Origin: Burkholderia sp. TSV86
Lineage (GTDB): Bacteria; Pseudomonadota; Gammaproteobacteria; Burkholderiales; Burkholderiaceae
Length of the DNA stretch: 41,386 nucleotides
NCBI RefSeq assembly: GCF_001522865.1
Contig: NZ_LOWB01000010.1
Coordinates: 1 to 41,386, forward strand
Reading direction: 5' to 3'
Shown: positions 19,899 to 28,715 of the stretch, piece by piece
Layout of the letters: every line of letters starts with the position of its first letter
Numbering within the stretch: position 1 is the first letter of the stretch
Notes under the pieces: generated by a model
Seen by the model: the letters and a program-made list of their open reading frames with translations, nothing else
What the model was told of the DNA's origin: nothing
Databases searched by the model: none
Made by a program: the position numbers and the translations under genes

Positions 19899-20333
19899 TC
19901 AACCGCGCGATTGCCCTCCGCTGATTTGCGCGCGCAGACGCTCCTCCTGTTCGCGCAATTCCGGCGTCAACTCCGGGCCGAAATCCTGCGCCTCGAACAG
20001 CGGCCGGATCTCGATCTCGGATTCGCCCTCCATCGGATTCGGACACCGCTTGCCCCATTCGACGGCTTCTTCCATCGACTCGACCTGCCACAGCCAGAAC
20101 CCGGCAACGAGTTCCCGGGTTGGCGCGAACGGCCCGTCGATCACGCTGCGCCCGCTGCCGGAAAAACGCACCCGCTTGCCCTTCGAGCTTGGATGCAAGC
20201 CTTCGCCCGCCAGCATCACGCCTGCGCTGACGAGTTCCTCATTGAATTTGCCCATTGCGTCGAGCAGCGCGGTGCTCGGCATCTTGCCGGCCTCGGATTC
20301 GCTGGTCGCCTTGACGATCACCATCACACGCAT
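19899..20333 (-). CDS. YCII/DGPF-domain protein
   Basis: A 144-residue cytoplasmic protein with the ferredoxin-like YCII-related (DGPF) domain: MRVMVIVKATSESEAG at the start, MGKFNEELVSAGVMLAGEGL in the middle, the diagnostic IDGPFAPTRELVAGFW (about 81-96), and MEGESEIEIRPLFEA near the end. Members are often encoded beside ECF sigma factors and some catalyse hydrolytic or lyase-like steps, but most are uncharacterised. I use the ATG at 20333 because AAGGAGAGGCGAG precedes it; a longer frame to 20378 has none. No sigma factor gene is adjacent here. It is convergent with the transporter gene and divergent from aroG. Confidence 0.82.
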   Translation of the reverse strand: MRVMVIVKATSESEAGKMPSTALLDAMGKFNEELVSAGVMLAGEGLHPSSKGKRVRFSGSGRSVIDGPFAPTRELVAGFWLWQVESMEEAVEWGKRCPNPMEGESEIEIRPLFEAQDFGPELTPELREQEERLRAQISGGQSRG

Positions 20334-20557
20334 CTCGCCTCTCCTTGACTTGAACAGAATCGGCCCAACGGGCCACATGTCTGCCGCCGATCCGGCAATC
20401 CGGCGGCTCCGATACCACGACGCGCCAACCTAGCCGAAATCGACAACGCCGGCCATCGCCATTCGATCAATACCGCATGCGCTGCCGTCGCGTTCATGCC
20501 GCCGTGCAACAAATGCGATAATTTCCGCTTTGCCCGCCTCGCCGCCAGGACAACGAC

Positions 20558-21676
20558 ATGACCCACATCGACGATCCCCGCCACGACCGGGAAGCCGGCG
20601 CCGCCGACGCCACCCAGGACACCACCCGCATCGACGACGTGCGCATCAGCGCGGTGCGGCCGCTGATTTCGCCCGCGCTGCTGCAGGACGAGATGCCGGT
20701 GCCGCCCGGCGCTCAGGCGCTCGTCGAGCGCACCCGCGCCGAGATCGGCGACATCCTGCACGGCCGCGGCGACCGGCTCGTGACCGTGGTCGGCCCGTGC
20801 TCGATTCACGACCACGATCAGGCGCTCGCCTACGCGCAGCGGCTGAAGGCCGCCGCCGACGCATTGCGGGACGATCTGCTGATCGTCATGCGCGTGTATT
20901 TCGAAAAACCGAGAACGACAATCGGCTGGAAAGGCTATATCAACGATCCGCGGCTCGACGGCAGCTTCCGCATCAACGAGGGGCTGCGCGCCGCCCGGCA
21001 GCTGCTTCTCGATATCAACGCGCTCGGCCTGCCCGCGGCAACGGAATTTCTCGATCTGCTGAGTCCGCAGTACATCGCGGACCTGATCGCGTGGGGCGCG
21101 ATCGGCGCGCGCACGACCGAAAGCCAGAGCCACCGCCAGCTCGCATCAGGGCTGTCGTGCCCGATCGGCTTCAAGAACGGCACCGACGGAGGCGTGCAGA
21201 TCGCCGCCGATGCGATTATCGCCGCGCGCTCGAACCATGCGTTCATGGGCATGACGAAAATGGGCCAGGCCGCGATCTTCGAGACGCGCGGCAATGACGA
21301 CGCGCACGTGATCCTGCGCGGCGGCAAGCAAGGCCCGAACTACGAGCGCGCCAGCATCGAAGCGAGCTGCGCGGCGTTGCGCGCGGCCGGTCTGCGCGAG
21401 CAGGTGATGGTCGATTGCTCGCACGCGAATTCGAACAAATCGCATCTGCGGCAAATCGACGTCGCCGGTGATCTCGCACAACAACTCTCGGACGGCGAGC
21501 GGCGCATCGTCGGCGTGATGATCGAGAGTCATCTGGAAGCCGGCCGTCAGGATCTGAAGCCGGGCGCCCCGCTCCAATACGGCGTGTCGATCACCGACGC
21601 GTGCCTGAGCTGGGCGCAAACCGAGCCGGTGCTCGATACGCTCGCGCAGGCAGTGCGGCGCCGCCGCGCACTTTGA
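20558..21676 (+). CDS. aroG: 3-deoxy-7-phosphoheptulonate synthase, class I
   Basis: The 372-residue enzyme condenses phosphoenolpyruvate and erythrose 4-phosphate in the first step of the shikimate pathway. Metal and substrate motifs are intact: VGPCSIHD (metal Cys), YFEKPRTTIGWKG, GFKNGTDG, RGGKQGPNY, DCSHANSNK (metal His), MIESHL (metal Glu) and ITDACLSW (metal Asp). Length and the class I-alpha motifs place it with AroF/AroG/AroH. Which aromatic amino acid inhibits it cannot be decided by eye, so the symbol is the generic one. AGGA precedes the ATG. No leader peptide or TyrR-like box is evident upstream. Confidence 0.93.
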   Translation: MTHIDDPRHDREAGAADATQDTTRIDDVRISAVRPLISPALLQDEMPVPPGAQALVERTRAEIGDILHGRGDRLVTVVGPCSIHDHDQALAYAQRLKAAADALRDDLLIVMRVYFEKPRTTIGWKGYINDPRLDGSFRINEGLRAARQLLLDINALGLPAATEFLDLLSPQYIADLIAWGAIGARTTESQSHRQLASGLSCPIGFKNGTDGGVQIAADAIIAARSNHAFMGMTKMGQAAIFETRGNDDAHVILRGGKQGPNYERASIEASCAALRAAGLREQVMVDCSHANSNKSHLRQIDVAGDLAQQLSDGERRIVGVMIESHLEAGRQDLKPGAPLQYGVSITDACLSWAQTEPVLDTLAQAVRRRRAL

Positions 21677-21683
21677 CGCACGC

Positions 21684-21721
21684 GGCGGCGCGCGGCCGGC
21701 GCGCCGATTGCGCGCGCCGCC
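21684..21721. terminator. GC-rich hairpin between convergent aroG and methyltransferase genes
   Basis: GGCGGCGCGC (21684-21693) and GCGCGCCGCC (21712-21721) are perfect 10-bp arms with further pairing inside. It lies eight bases after the aroG stop and just before the end of the convergent gene. No T run; a bidirectional terminator is likely but unproven. Confidence 0.45.
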
Positions 21722-21730
21722 GGCGCGGGG

Positions 21731-22399
21731 CTACGCCGACACCCGTGTCACCGCGAATCCATCCCAGCCTTTCGCGCCGACCGTTTGCAGCACGGTCGTC
21801 GACAACCGGGGATCGGCGGCTGCCAGCCTAAAATACTCCCGCACGCCGACGGCATCCGGATCGCCGTTGCGCGTATCCGCGACACGCCCGCCCCTGACCA
21901 CGTTATCCGCGACGATCACGGTCCCGGCGCGCGCAAGCTTCAACGACAGCGGCAAATAGTCCGGATAGCCTTCCTTGTCCGCGTCCAGAAAAATGAAATC
22001 GAACGGCTCGGCCTGCTCGCCGATCAAGCGCTCGAGCGTGTCCTTCGCACGGCCGACGACCACCGTCGCGACGCCGTCCAGCCCCGCGCGCTCGATGTTG
22101 CGCCGTGCAAGCGCCGCATAGTCGGCATTCGCTTCCAGCGAGATCAGCCGGCCGCCCGGCGGCAATGCACGCGCAAGCCAAATCGTGCTGTAACCGCCCA
22201 GCGTGCCGAGTTCGAGAATCCGGCGTGCGCCGCCAAGCGACGCGAGCAGGTTCAGGAATTTGCCCTGGCTCGCGGTCACGTTGATCGGCGGCAAGCCGGC
22301 CTGCACACTGGACGCCAGCGCAGCATCGAGTGCCGGATCGGTCAGATCGAGCTGGGCGGAAAAATACTCGTCGACGGCGCTCCACTGTTTCTGATTCAT
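21731..22399 (-). CDS. Class I SAM-dependent O-methyltransferase (COMT/CCoAOMT family)
   Basis: A 222-residue protein of the Methyltransf_3 family. The SAM-binding loop reads ILELGTLGGYSTIWLARALP (61-80), the acidic residue after strand 2 is in LISLEANADYAA, and the metal and catalytic region is DFIFLDADKEGYPDYL with VIVADNVVRGG. The family methylates catechols, caffeoyl-CoA and similar small diols using Mg2+; the natural substrate here is unknown. I start at 22399 (MNQKQWSAVDEYF), with GAAGG upstream; a longer frame reaching 22648 has unlike composition and no family similarity. Convergent with aroG. Confidence 0.88.
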   Translation of the reverse strand: MNQKQWSAVDEYFSAQLDLTDPALDAALASSVQAGLPPINVTASQGKFLNLLASLGGARRILELGTLGGYSTIWLARALPPGGRLISLEANADYAALARRNIERAGLDGVATVVVGRAKDTLERLIGEQAEPFDFIFLDADKEGYPDYLPLSLKLARAGTVIVADNVVRGGRVADTRNGDPDAVGVREYFRLAAADPRLSTTVLQTVGAKGWDGFAVTRVSA

Positions 22400-22770
22400 C
22401 GCACACCTTCGTCCAGGAATCGAAGGAATCATTCTAGGTGCACCCCGTCGGGACCGTCGCAGGCCACGCGCTGGATTTACCTGACATAACCTCAAGCCCG
22501 TCCTGTCCGCGTCGTGCACGGCCGCGCGCCGGAAAATTTCCACGCTGCGCCGCCTGCGCGTCGAATGCAAGCTACCGGAGCCTGACGATGTTGAGCGCGC
22601 CCGCGCAAACAGCCTCGGGGCGGCAAGCGAGCGGCGCCAAACGGCCATGCGGCAACGCCTGTCCTGCCCGGTGCAATTTCACGGCGCCGCGCGCGTGCCC
22701 CGGTATTGAATGGCGCCGCGCGCAACGCGCCCCTGGGCGTGAAACGCCCGCCCGCAGCCGCCAGCGCCCG

Positions 22771-23766
22771 TCACGACGCCCTGCGCCCCGAAGCCAGACG
22801 AGCACGCGCGACCGCGCGCACCGCATCGATCAGCGTATGCGCGACGGGCGACGGCTGCGCGTCGGTGCGCAGGATCAAACCGACCGGCTCGTCGGCGCCC
22901 TCGACCGGCAATGCCAGCCGCGCGAGCGTGCCGGCCGCGAGGTCATATTCGGCCGCATAGCGCGGCACGAACCAGATCGCATCGTTCTCGAGCGCGAGCG
23001 CACGCGCCACCGATACCGACAGCACTTCGACGAACGATTCGAGCAAAGGCGCGCCGCACGCGCTCAACAACTGCTCGGCGGACTGGCGGATCAGCGTGCC
23101 GTAAGGCGGCAACACAACCGGATACTGCGCGAGCCGCTCGGCGGGCGCAGCGCTCGCCGCAAGCGGGTGGCCCGCACGAACGACCGCGATGAGCGGCTCG
23201 TTGTACAAGTGCTCGAACGACAGCCCGACCATCCGCTCGGGCTCCGACAGCCGTCCGATCGCGCATTCGAGCGCACCGGACTTCAAATGCTCAAGCAGTT
23301 CGGCATTCGCGGCGGTCGTGATCCGCACGGCAGCGCGCGGCCATGCATCGGCAAGCGCCTTCAGCACGGCGGGCGCCAGCGACGCCGCAACGCTCGGCAG
23401 CATGCCGAGCGCCAGCGTCGCCGCCGCACCGCCGCTGTCGCGCGCCAGCAACCCGACGCCCTGCCGCAGCGCGAGCACGCACGCGTTCGCGTGCGGCAGA
23501 AAGCGCTGCCCGTCGCGCGTCGGCGTCGCGCCGTGCCGCCCCCTTTCGAACAGCGGCACGCCGAGGATCGACTCGAGTTCGGCGATCGTCTTCGATACCG
23601 CCGGCTGCGTGATCGACAAGCTCTGCGCCGCCTTCTGCACGCTGCCGAACTGCGCGATGGCGAGAAAGCATTGCAGATGCCGGAACTTGACCCGGCCGTC
23701 GGTGAGCCGGTCCCCGCCTGGGCTTCGGCCGCCAGCGCGGCGGCCGCCACGATCACGATCTTGCAT
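22771..23766 (-). CDS. pcaQ: LysR-family regulator PcaQ
   Basis: The 331-residue protein has an N-terminal winged helix-turn-helix (VKFRHLQCFLAIAQFGSVQ, then AAQSLSITQPAVSKTIAELE, about residues 26-65) and a LysR substrate-binding domain. PcaQ proteins activate protocatechuate catabolic genes in response to pathway intermediates, typically beta-carboxy-cis,cis-muconate. Divergent placement next to pcaHG and the VKFRHLQ start of the domain support this identity. The only available in-frame start before the domain is ATG 23766, giving about 25 unusual basic residues; a PcaQ-type operator covers that very codon, so the true start or the annotation of the operator deserves care. Confidence 0.82.
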   Translation of the reverse strand: MQDRDRGGRRAGGRSPGGDRLTDGRVKFRHLQCFLAIAQFGSVQKAAQSLSITQPAVSKTIAELESILGVPLFERGRHGATPTRDGQRFLPHANACVLALRQGVGLLARDSGGAAATLALGMLPSVAASLAPAVLKALADAWPRAAVRITTAANAELLEHLKSGALECAIGRLSEPERMVGLSFEHLYNEPLIAVVRAGHPLAASAAPAERLAQYPVVLPPYGTLIRQSAEQLLSACGAPLLESFVEVLSVSVARALALENDAIWFVPRYAAEYDLAAGTLARLALPVEGADEPVGLILRTDAQPSPVAHTLIDAVRAVARARLASGRRAS

Positions 23767-23779
23767 AACATCCGGTTAT
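23765..23779. promoter_or_regulatory. PcaQ-type operator
   Basis: ATAAC-ATCCG-GTTAT is a perfect dyad (arms 23765-23769 and 23775-23779), with ATAAC and GGTTA agreeing with the reported PcaQ consensus ATAACC-N4-GGTTAA. It lies about 100 bp before pcaH and overlaps the putative pcaQ start codon, fitting activation of pcaH and autoregulation of pcaQ. Confidence 0.6.
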
Positions 23780-23802
23780 ACGAATGACGATAAAACATCA
23801 TT

Positions 23803-23830
23803 TTGCATAACTTTTCTGATTAGCTAAAGT
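23803..23830 (+). promoter_or_regulatory. Candidate pcaHG promoter
   Basis: TTGCAT (23803-23808) and TAAAGT (23825-23830) with a 16-base spacer form a plausible sigma-70 promoter about 50 bp upstream of pcaH. The PcaQ dyad sits some 25-40 bp upstream of the -35, a normal place for a LysR activator site. Confidence 0.5.
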
Positions 23831-23878
23831 CCTGAAAACCCGCTTTGTCATCCACAAAATCATCAGGAGACGCCCGCG

Positions 23879-24583
23879 ATGGACTCCCCTCATCTGACCC
23901 CGCGCGACTGGCCGTCGCATCCCGCCTATGTGCACCCGCCCTACCGCTCGTCGGTGAAACGCGGGCCGACGCAACCGCTGATTCCGCTGCAAGAGAAACT
24001 GCGCAACCAGCATGTGCCCGTCTACGGTGCCGACGACCTCGGCCCGCTCGATCACGATCTGACGAAGAACGCCGTGAAGAACGGCGAGCCGCTCGGCGAG
24101 CGGATCATCGTGACCGGCCGCGTGCTCGACGAGTTCGGCAAGCCGCTCGCCAACACGCTCGTCGAGATCTGGCAAGCGAACGCAGCGGGCCGCTATGTGC
24201 ACAAAGCCGATCAGCACGACGCGCCGCTCGATCCGAATTTTCTCGGCGCGGGCCGCTGCCTGACCGACGCGCAAGGCCGCTACCGGTTCCTCACGATCAA
24301 GCCGGGCGCGTATCCGTGGGGCAACCATCCGAATGCGTGGCGGCCCAATCACATCCACTTTTCACTATTCGGCGAATATTTCGGCTCACGCCTGGTCACG
24401 CAAATGTATTTCCCCGGCGATCCGCTGCTCGCGCTCGATCCGATTTTCCAGGGCACGCCCGAAAGCGCGCGCGAGCGGCTGATCTCGCGCTTCTCGATCG
24501 ACACGACCCAGGAAGGCTTCGCGCTCGGCTACGAATTCGACATCGTGCTGCGCGGCCGCGACGCCACCCCGATGGAGCGCTGA
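23879..24583 (+). CDS. pcaH: Protocatechuate 3,4-dioxygenase beta subunit
   Basis: The 234-residue subunit carries the catalytic non-haem Fe(III) and performs intradiol cleavage of protocatechuate to beta-carboxymuconate. Iron ligands are recognisable: Tyr in NAAGRYVHKADQ, Tyr in GAYPWGNHP and the two His of RPNHIHFSLFG. The N-terminal part with HPPYRSSVKRGPTQPLIPL and the VTGRVLDEFGKPLANTLVEI barrel entry are typical of PcaH. AGGAGA precedes the ATG. Two bases separate its stop from pcaG, so the subunits are co-translated. The remaining pca genes are not in this window. Confidence 0.95.
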   Translation: MDSPHLTPRDWPSHPAYVHPPYRSSVKRGPTQPLIPLQEKLRNQHVPVYGADDLGPLDHDLTKNAVKNGEPLGERIIVTGRVLDEFGKPLANTLVEIWQANAAGRYVHKADQHDAPLDPNFLGAGRCLTDAQGRYRFLTIKPGAYPWGNHPNAWRPNHIHFSLFGEYFGSRLVTQMYFPGDPLLALDPIFQGTPESARERLISRFSIDTTQEGFALGYEFDIVLRGRDATPMER

Positions 24584-24585
24584 AC

Positions 24586-25191
24586 ATGACGACGACCAAG
24601 CTAAAACAAACTCCTTCGCAAACCGTCGGCCCGTATTTCGCATATGGTCTTTGCCCTCAACAATATGGCTACGACCTGGCGAGCCTGTTCGAGCCGGCGC
24701 TGGCCACGCCCGATGCGGCGGGCGAGCACATCGTCGTCATCGGCCAGGTGCTCGACGGCGACGGCAAGCCGGTCAACGATGCGCTGCTCGAATTTACGCA
24801 GGCCGACGGCGCGGGCCACTATCCGTCGTCGCGCGACAACGCCCGGCAAAGCGGCTTTCGGGGTTTCGCGCGAATCGGCACGGGAACCGATCCGCAGCAT
24901 CGCTTTGTCGTCCATACGGTCAAGCCGGGGCGGACATCGCAAACGGACGCGCCGCACATCGACGTGACGGTGATGATGCGCGGCGTACTCACTCACGCAT
25001 TCACGCGGATCTACTTCGACGATGAAGCGGCCGCCAACGCAGCCGACGCCACCCTCGCGCGCGTGCCCGCCAGCCGGCGCGCCACGCTGCTCGCCCGCCG
25101 CGAGCCGGATACGGCGGCGCGGCGCGCCACGGTGTACCGCTTCGACGTGCGGATGCAGGGCGAGCTGGAGACGGTGTTTTTCGATATCTGA
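24586..25191 (+). CDS. pcaG: Protocatechuate 3,4-dioxygenase alpha subunit
   Basis: The 201-residue alpha subunit starts KQTPSQTVGPYFAYGL after a short N-terminus, the family signature. It continues with IVVIGQVLDGDGKPVNDALL, FGRFxR-like GFRGFARIGT, and APHIDVTVMMRGVLTHAFTR with IYFDDEAA, and ends RFDVRMQGELETVFFDI. Alpha subunits share the beta-sandwich with PcaH but lack the iron ligands; here the equivalent of the HIH pair is HID, as expected. It assembles with PcaH. Nothing recognisable follows in the operon. Confidence 0.95.
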   Translation: MTTTKLKQTPSQTVGPYFAYGLCPQQYGYDLASLFEPALATPDAAGEHIVVIGQVLDGDGKPVNDALLEFTQADGAGHYPSSRDNARQSGFRGFARIGTGTDPQHRFVVHTVKPGRTSQTDAPHIDVTVMMRGVLTHAFTRIYFDDEAAANAADATLARVPASRRATLLARREPDTAARRATVYRFDVRMQGELETVFFDI

Positions 25192-25717
25192 CGCGAGCGG
25201 CACCGCATCGGCCAACCCGTCGAGCTCGCGTGCACAGTTGCGCGCGCGTGCCGGACCGGTCATCTCGCGCGGCATAAACCGCGTCGCGCATGACGGCCGG
25301 CAACGCCCCGTCCACTCTAGCGTCAGCGTTATGGGCCAGCCGCAACACGGTCACACCGCGCGCGGCAACGACGAAACCGTCGCATGCCCGCACGCGCGAC
25401 CCCATACGAATCGCTGCTTGGCCACGCAGCGCATCGGTCGCGCGTCCCAGTCCGGCCATACCGGCACCGCCCGATACAAACGCGGTGCGATCGACCGATC
25501 GAACAACACGCGCGACGGCGCGCAACGCGCCGCGCCCCTCTCTTCCCGCACGCGTCGATGCTGGACAGACCGGCCGGTTGCGCCGACGGACCGATCCACC
25601 GGTGCGCGGCGCGCCTGCAATGCGCGGTGAATGCCGCGCGCCGCGCGCCGGGCCACGCGGCGTCATTCGCTAAGATATCCGGTTATCGAGTCGAGAAATA
25701 TCGAAAAGGAACCGTTG
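25192..25717. other. Gene-free stretch after pcaG
   Basis: About 525 bp without a supportable gene. Long open frames exist on both strands, but they are Arg/Ala-rich products of GC-skewed sequence with no family motif, and the longest runs antisense into pcaG. Confidence 0.5.
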
Positions 25718-26056
25718 ATGAATGCCCCCGTCACGCTCGCGTCCGCCGGTGCGATGCCCGCCGCCGAATGGATCGGTTTAGGCGCGCTCGCGTTGCTGTA
25801 TCTGTTCGGTATCGGTTGGGCGTCGTACTGCGCGATCACGCGCGCCCGCGGACGCGGTTACTGGCTCGCGTGCATCGCGTTGATCGCCGCCGGCACCGCA
25901 ATCGCATGCTTCACGGCATCGTCGCCACCGCCCGGCTCTGGCGAAATGCCGGCGGGCTTCGGGTTCGGCGTGGACGTCGCGCTGCTCGGCATCGCGGGCG
26001 TGACCGCAGGCTGCGCGTGGCAAGCGATCGCACGATTGCGGCACAAGTTCCATTAA
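25718..26056 (+). CDS. Small hypothetical membrane protein
   Basis: A 112-residue protein with three hydrophobic segments: WIGLGALALLYLFGIGWASY, WLACIALIAAGTAIACF and VALLGIAGVTAGCAWQAI. Short basic connections (RARGRG, RLRHKFH) suggest the orientation of the loops by the positive-inside rule. The start at 25718 has AAAAGGAA about eight bases upstream. I recognise no family. It stands alone between two gene-poor gaps. Confidence 0.65.
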   Translation: MNAPVTLASAGAMPAAEWIGLGALALLYLFGIGWASYCAITRARGRGYWLACIALIAAGTAIACFTASSPPPGSGEMPAGFGFGVDVALLGIAGVTAGCAWQAIARLRHKFH

Positions 26057-26740
26057 GCCGCGTCCGTGCCGGCAGGCGACCGCACAGCGCGCACCGGCCC
26101 GCGCCAGCCACCATACGAAGCCGAACTCGCGCAAGCGGCACTCAGCACGGCACACGGCGATGAGCAGTCATTCGCAGCCGCCATCGCTCGCGAGGAGCCG
26201 AAAAATCTCGCACCGAGCCGGCAGATCGGCTTATCGCTGCATCGCCGATGCGTGGCGGCGGCCCTTACCAGGCACGCCGAGTCTTTACGCACCGCACGCG
26301 AATAAACCGGGTTCGCCGCCCATTTCGAATCGGCGCGATCGATCGAGCAATAGTCGACAAGTATTTTTCATACCACGCCACTCTCATCCAATTCTTATTT
26401 TTTATTTAAGGCGACAAAAAAACAGAATCAACACTTTCGCTTTGAATCATGAAAATAATCAGGCCAATGCAATATTTGGAGCCGGCCTCCCATATCTGGG
26501 ATGACAGTTTCGCTCTTTAAACGGCCCAGAATTTCACCTCCGGCGTATTGTTCATCCCGTTGCATCGACACGCTCGTGGCATTCAGCGGTATGCGCCGTC
26601 GCCGCTTCGCACGCATGATATATACCTGTGCTCCGGTATCTGGAGTCAACGTTCTAACGGATACATGTATGCGCAATTAATATAAAGAATATGATTGTGA
26701 CATTCGCCACGCTGTTCCATTCAGCCACGAGGGGGTCCAA
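26057..26740. other. Long gap with AT-rich right half, before the Rieske gene
   Basis: About 680 bp without a gene. The right half (about 26330-26720) is markedly AT-rich, with TTCTTATTTTTTATTTAAGG near 26392-26411 and CAATTAATATAAAGAATATG near 26674-26693. A TATGAT at 26690-26695 is a possible -10 for the downstream oxygenase gene. A small inverted repeat CTCC-GGTATCT-GGAG lies near 26633-26647. The composition break suggests imported DNA or a dedicated promoter region. Confidence 0.5.
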
Positions 26741-27799
26741 GTGTTTGTTCGAAATCAGTGGTATGTCGCCGGCTTGTCGAGCGAAATCGGCACGGCACCG
26801 TTTCCAAGAACCATCGCCAATGAAAAGATCGTTTTTTATCGCACGGTCAATGGCGATCTGATTGCGCTGCCAAATCGTTGCCCGCATCGTCAGGTGCCGC
26901 TCTCGGAAGGCTGCGTCGTCGATGATCACATCCAATGCGGTTATCACGGCATGAAATTCTCGTCGGCCGGGCGGTGCGTGAGCATTCCCAGCCAGTCAAT
27001 CGTGCCCGAGCGCGCGCATCTGAAGCCGTATCGCGTCGCCGAAGCGCACGGCTTCGCATGGATCTGGATCGGCGACAGCGAACCCGCATCGTTCAGCGTG
27101 CCCGACGAATTCTCCGTGTGCTCGTCCGAACAGTACGCGGGCGAAATGCTCTATGCGCACGCCAAAACGGACTACCGGCTCGGCATCGACAATTTTCTCG
27201 ATGCCTCGCACGTTCTCTTCGTGCACCCATGGACCGTCGCGTCGGCGGCCGTCACCGCCGCGCAGACCGAACTGTTCGTCACCGACGACGAGGTGCGCGT
27301 TCGCCGCACAATGCCCAACGAAGCCTGCTCGCCAATGTTCAAGAGCATGCTGAAGGTCGATTTCATCGATCGCATCCAGGACGCCGTCTTTCGCCCGATC
27401 AGCCATACGTGGATCGATACGACGATCACGCTTTGCGGCGTCGAGAACAGCCCCATGATGAAAACGCGCACCTTCGGCCTGTTCACGCCCGAGACTGAAT
27501 CGACGTGCCATTTGTTCGCCGGACTGTACCGCAACTTCGAGATCGGCAATCAGCAGTTGAGCGAACTCACGGCACAACAAATCAAAAAAACGATCGACGA
27601 AGATGTTTATATTTGCGAGCAGGTACAATCAAACTGGGACGACGGCTATCCGATCGTTCATTTCGGCGTCGATCAAGCTTGCCTCGCTGCGCGTCGGATG
27701 ATCAGAAACCGAGCGCAACCGGCCGATATCCAGCAGGCCGCCAGGCAAGTCACGTCGACGTTCTCGCAAATCGAAAGCGCAGTGGCTCAGATTCGATAG
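26741..27799 (+). CDS. Rieske non-haem iron oxygenase (VanA-like)
   Basis: A 352-residue oxygenase subunit. The N-terminal Rieske [2Fe-2S] domain has Cys47, His49 (CPHR) and Cys66, His69 (CGYH). The catalytic domain has the mononuclear iron motif with Asp154, His157 and His162 (NFLDASHVLFVH). The opening NQWYVAGLSSEIG is typical of vanillate demethylase and related aromatic monooxygenases. Start is a GTG at 26741 with GAGGGGG six bases upstream. These enzymes need an electron-donating reductase; none is encoded nearby, so it must borrow one. An alpha/beta hydrolase gene follows closely, suggesting a shared substrate, which I cannot name. Confidence 0.88.
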   Translation: MFVRNQWYVAGLSSEIGTAPFPRTIANEKIVFYRTVNGDLIALPNRCPHRQVPLSEGCVVDDHIQCGYHGMKFSSAGRCVSIPSQSIVPERAHLKPYRVAEAHGFAWIWIGDSEPASFSVPDEFSVCSSEQYAGEMLYAHAKTDYRLGIDNFLDASHVLFVHPWTVASAAVTAAQTELFVTDDEVRVRRTMPNEACSPMFKSMLKVDFIDRIQDAVFRPISHTWIDTTITLCGVENSPMMKTRTFGLFTPETESTCHLFAGLYRNFEIGNQQLSELTAQQIKKTIDEDVYICEQVQSNWDDGYPIVHFGVDQACLAARRMIRNRAQPADIQQAARQVTSTFSQIESAVAQIR

Positions 27800-27847
27800 C
27801 CCATAGCGGGCGACGCGCCATGAGCGCCCCCTGTCGAGAAATCAGCG

Positions 27848-28633
27848 ATGACTCCTGAACAAGCCGCCATTCTTTTTCTCACGCCGAGGCGCGAGGCCGC
27901 CGCCGATAACCATCCGCCCTTCGACGGCGCATCCGGCAGCACCGCCGACTTCGAAGGCGCCGCGCTCGTGTCGTGGCAGGCGGGTGCGGGGCCGACCGTG
28001 CTGCTGGTTCACGGTTGGGAGGCAAGCGCCGGCGCATTCAAACGCTTCGTGCCGCCGCTCGTCGCGGCGGGCTACCGGGTCGTGGCGATCGATCTGCCCG
28101 CGCACGGCCGCTCCGCCGGCGCACGCACGTCGATCGTCGATTGCGCGAGAGCCGTGCGTCAACTGATCGAGCATCTCGGCCCCGTTCATGCGATCGTCGC
28201 GCACTCGATCGGCTGCGCGATCGCCGTCGAGGCGATGAAGGCGAGCGCATCGGCGAATACGGCCGTGCTGATTGCCCCCCCCGCCCGATATCGCGATTAC
28301 GCCAACGCCTTCGCAATGCAAGCCGGGCTCTCGACCGACGATGCAAAGCAAATGGTCGCCCATCTTCTCGCGCTTGGCGTCGACGTCGCCTCTGTCGATA
28401 CGCCTCGCGCCGTGCAAACCTTCGACACACGTGCGCTGATCGTTCATTCGGAGGACGATCGCGTGGTGCCGGTTTCGCAAGGCCGCGAAGTCGCCGTGGC
28501 TTGGCCGGGCGCGCGTTTTGTCGCGGTAAACGGCCTCGGCCACCGCAGGATACTGGACGCCGACGAGGTGATCAACGCGGCCGTGACGTTCATTCAAGCG
28601 CCCCGCAACGAGCAGCACGGGCTCGAATCGTAA
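27848..28633 (+). CDS. Alpha/beta hydrolase
   Basis: A 261-residue hydrolase-fold protein. The oxyanion segment is LLVHGWEASAG (52-62), the nucleophile elbow AHSIG puts Ser120 at the active site (Ala replaces the usual first Gly), the acid is Asp203 or Asp204 in HSEDDRVVP, and the base is His232 in GLGHRRIL. Such proteins are esterases, lipases or C-C hydrolases. It starts 48 bp after the Rieske oxygenase gene and a strong terminator follows it, so the two form a transcription unit. An 8-C run within codons at 28275-28282 is a potential slippage site. Confidence 0.82.
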   Translation: MTPEQAAILFLTPRREAAADNHPPFDGASGSTADFEGAALVSWQAGAGPTVLLVHGWEASAGAFKRFVPPLVAAGYRVVAIDLPAHGRSAGARTSIVDCARAVRQLIEHLGPVHAIVAHSIGCAIAVEAMKASASANTAVLIAPPARYRDYANAFAMQAGLSTDDAKQMVAHLLALGVDVASVDTPRAVQTFDTRALIVHSEDDRVVPVSQGREVAVAWPGARFVAVNGLGHRRILDADEVINAAVTFIQAPRNEQHGLES

Positions 28634-28674
28634 GCCGATCGCCGCCTGAACCGGGTATCGCACGATTTACGCCG

Positions 28675-28715
28675 TGACAAAGGGCATCCGCTCACAGCGC
28701 GGATGCCCTTTGTCA
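28675..28715. terminator. Strong bidirectional terminator
   Basis: A 17-bp perfect stem (28675-28691 and 28699-28715) with a 7-base loop has GC-rich core GGGCATCCGC and flanking AAA/TTT, giving short T runs on either strand. It ends the Rieske-hydrolase transcript. Confidence 0.75.

Noticed and set aside
23361..23801. Alternative frame starting upstream of pcaQ with a signal-like opening
   Set aside because: Out of frame with the LysR domain; only the first 30 residues look protein-like.
25001..25666. 221-codon minus-strand frame after pcaG
   Set aside because: Overlaps pcaG antisense, lacks a Shine-Dalgarno and any recognisable motif.
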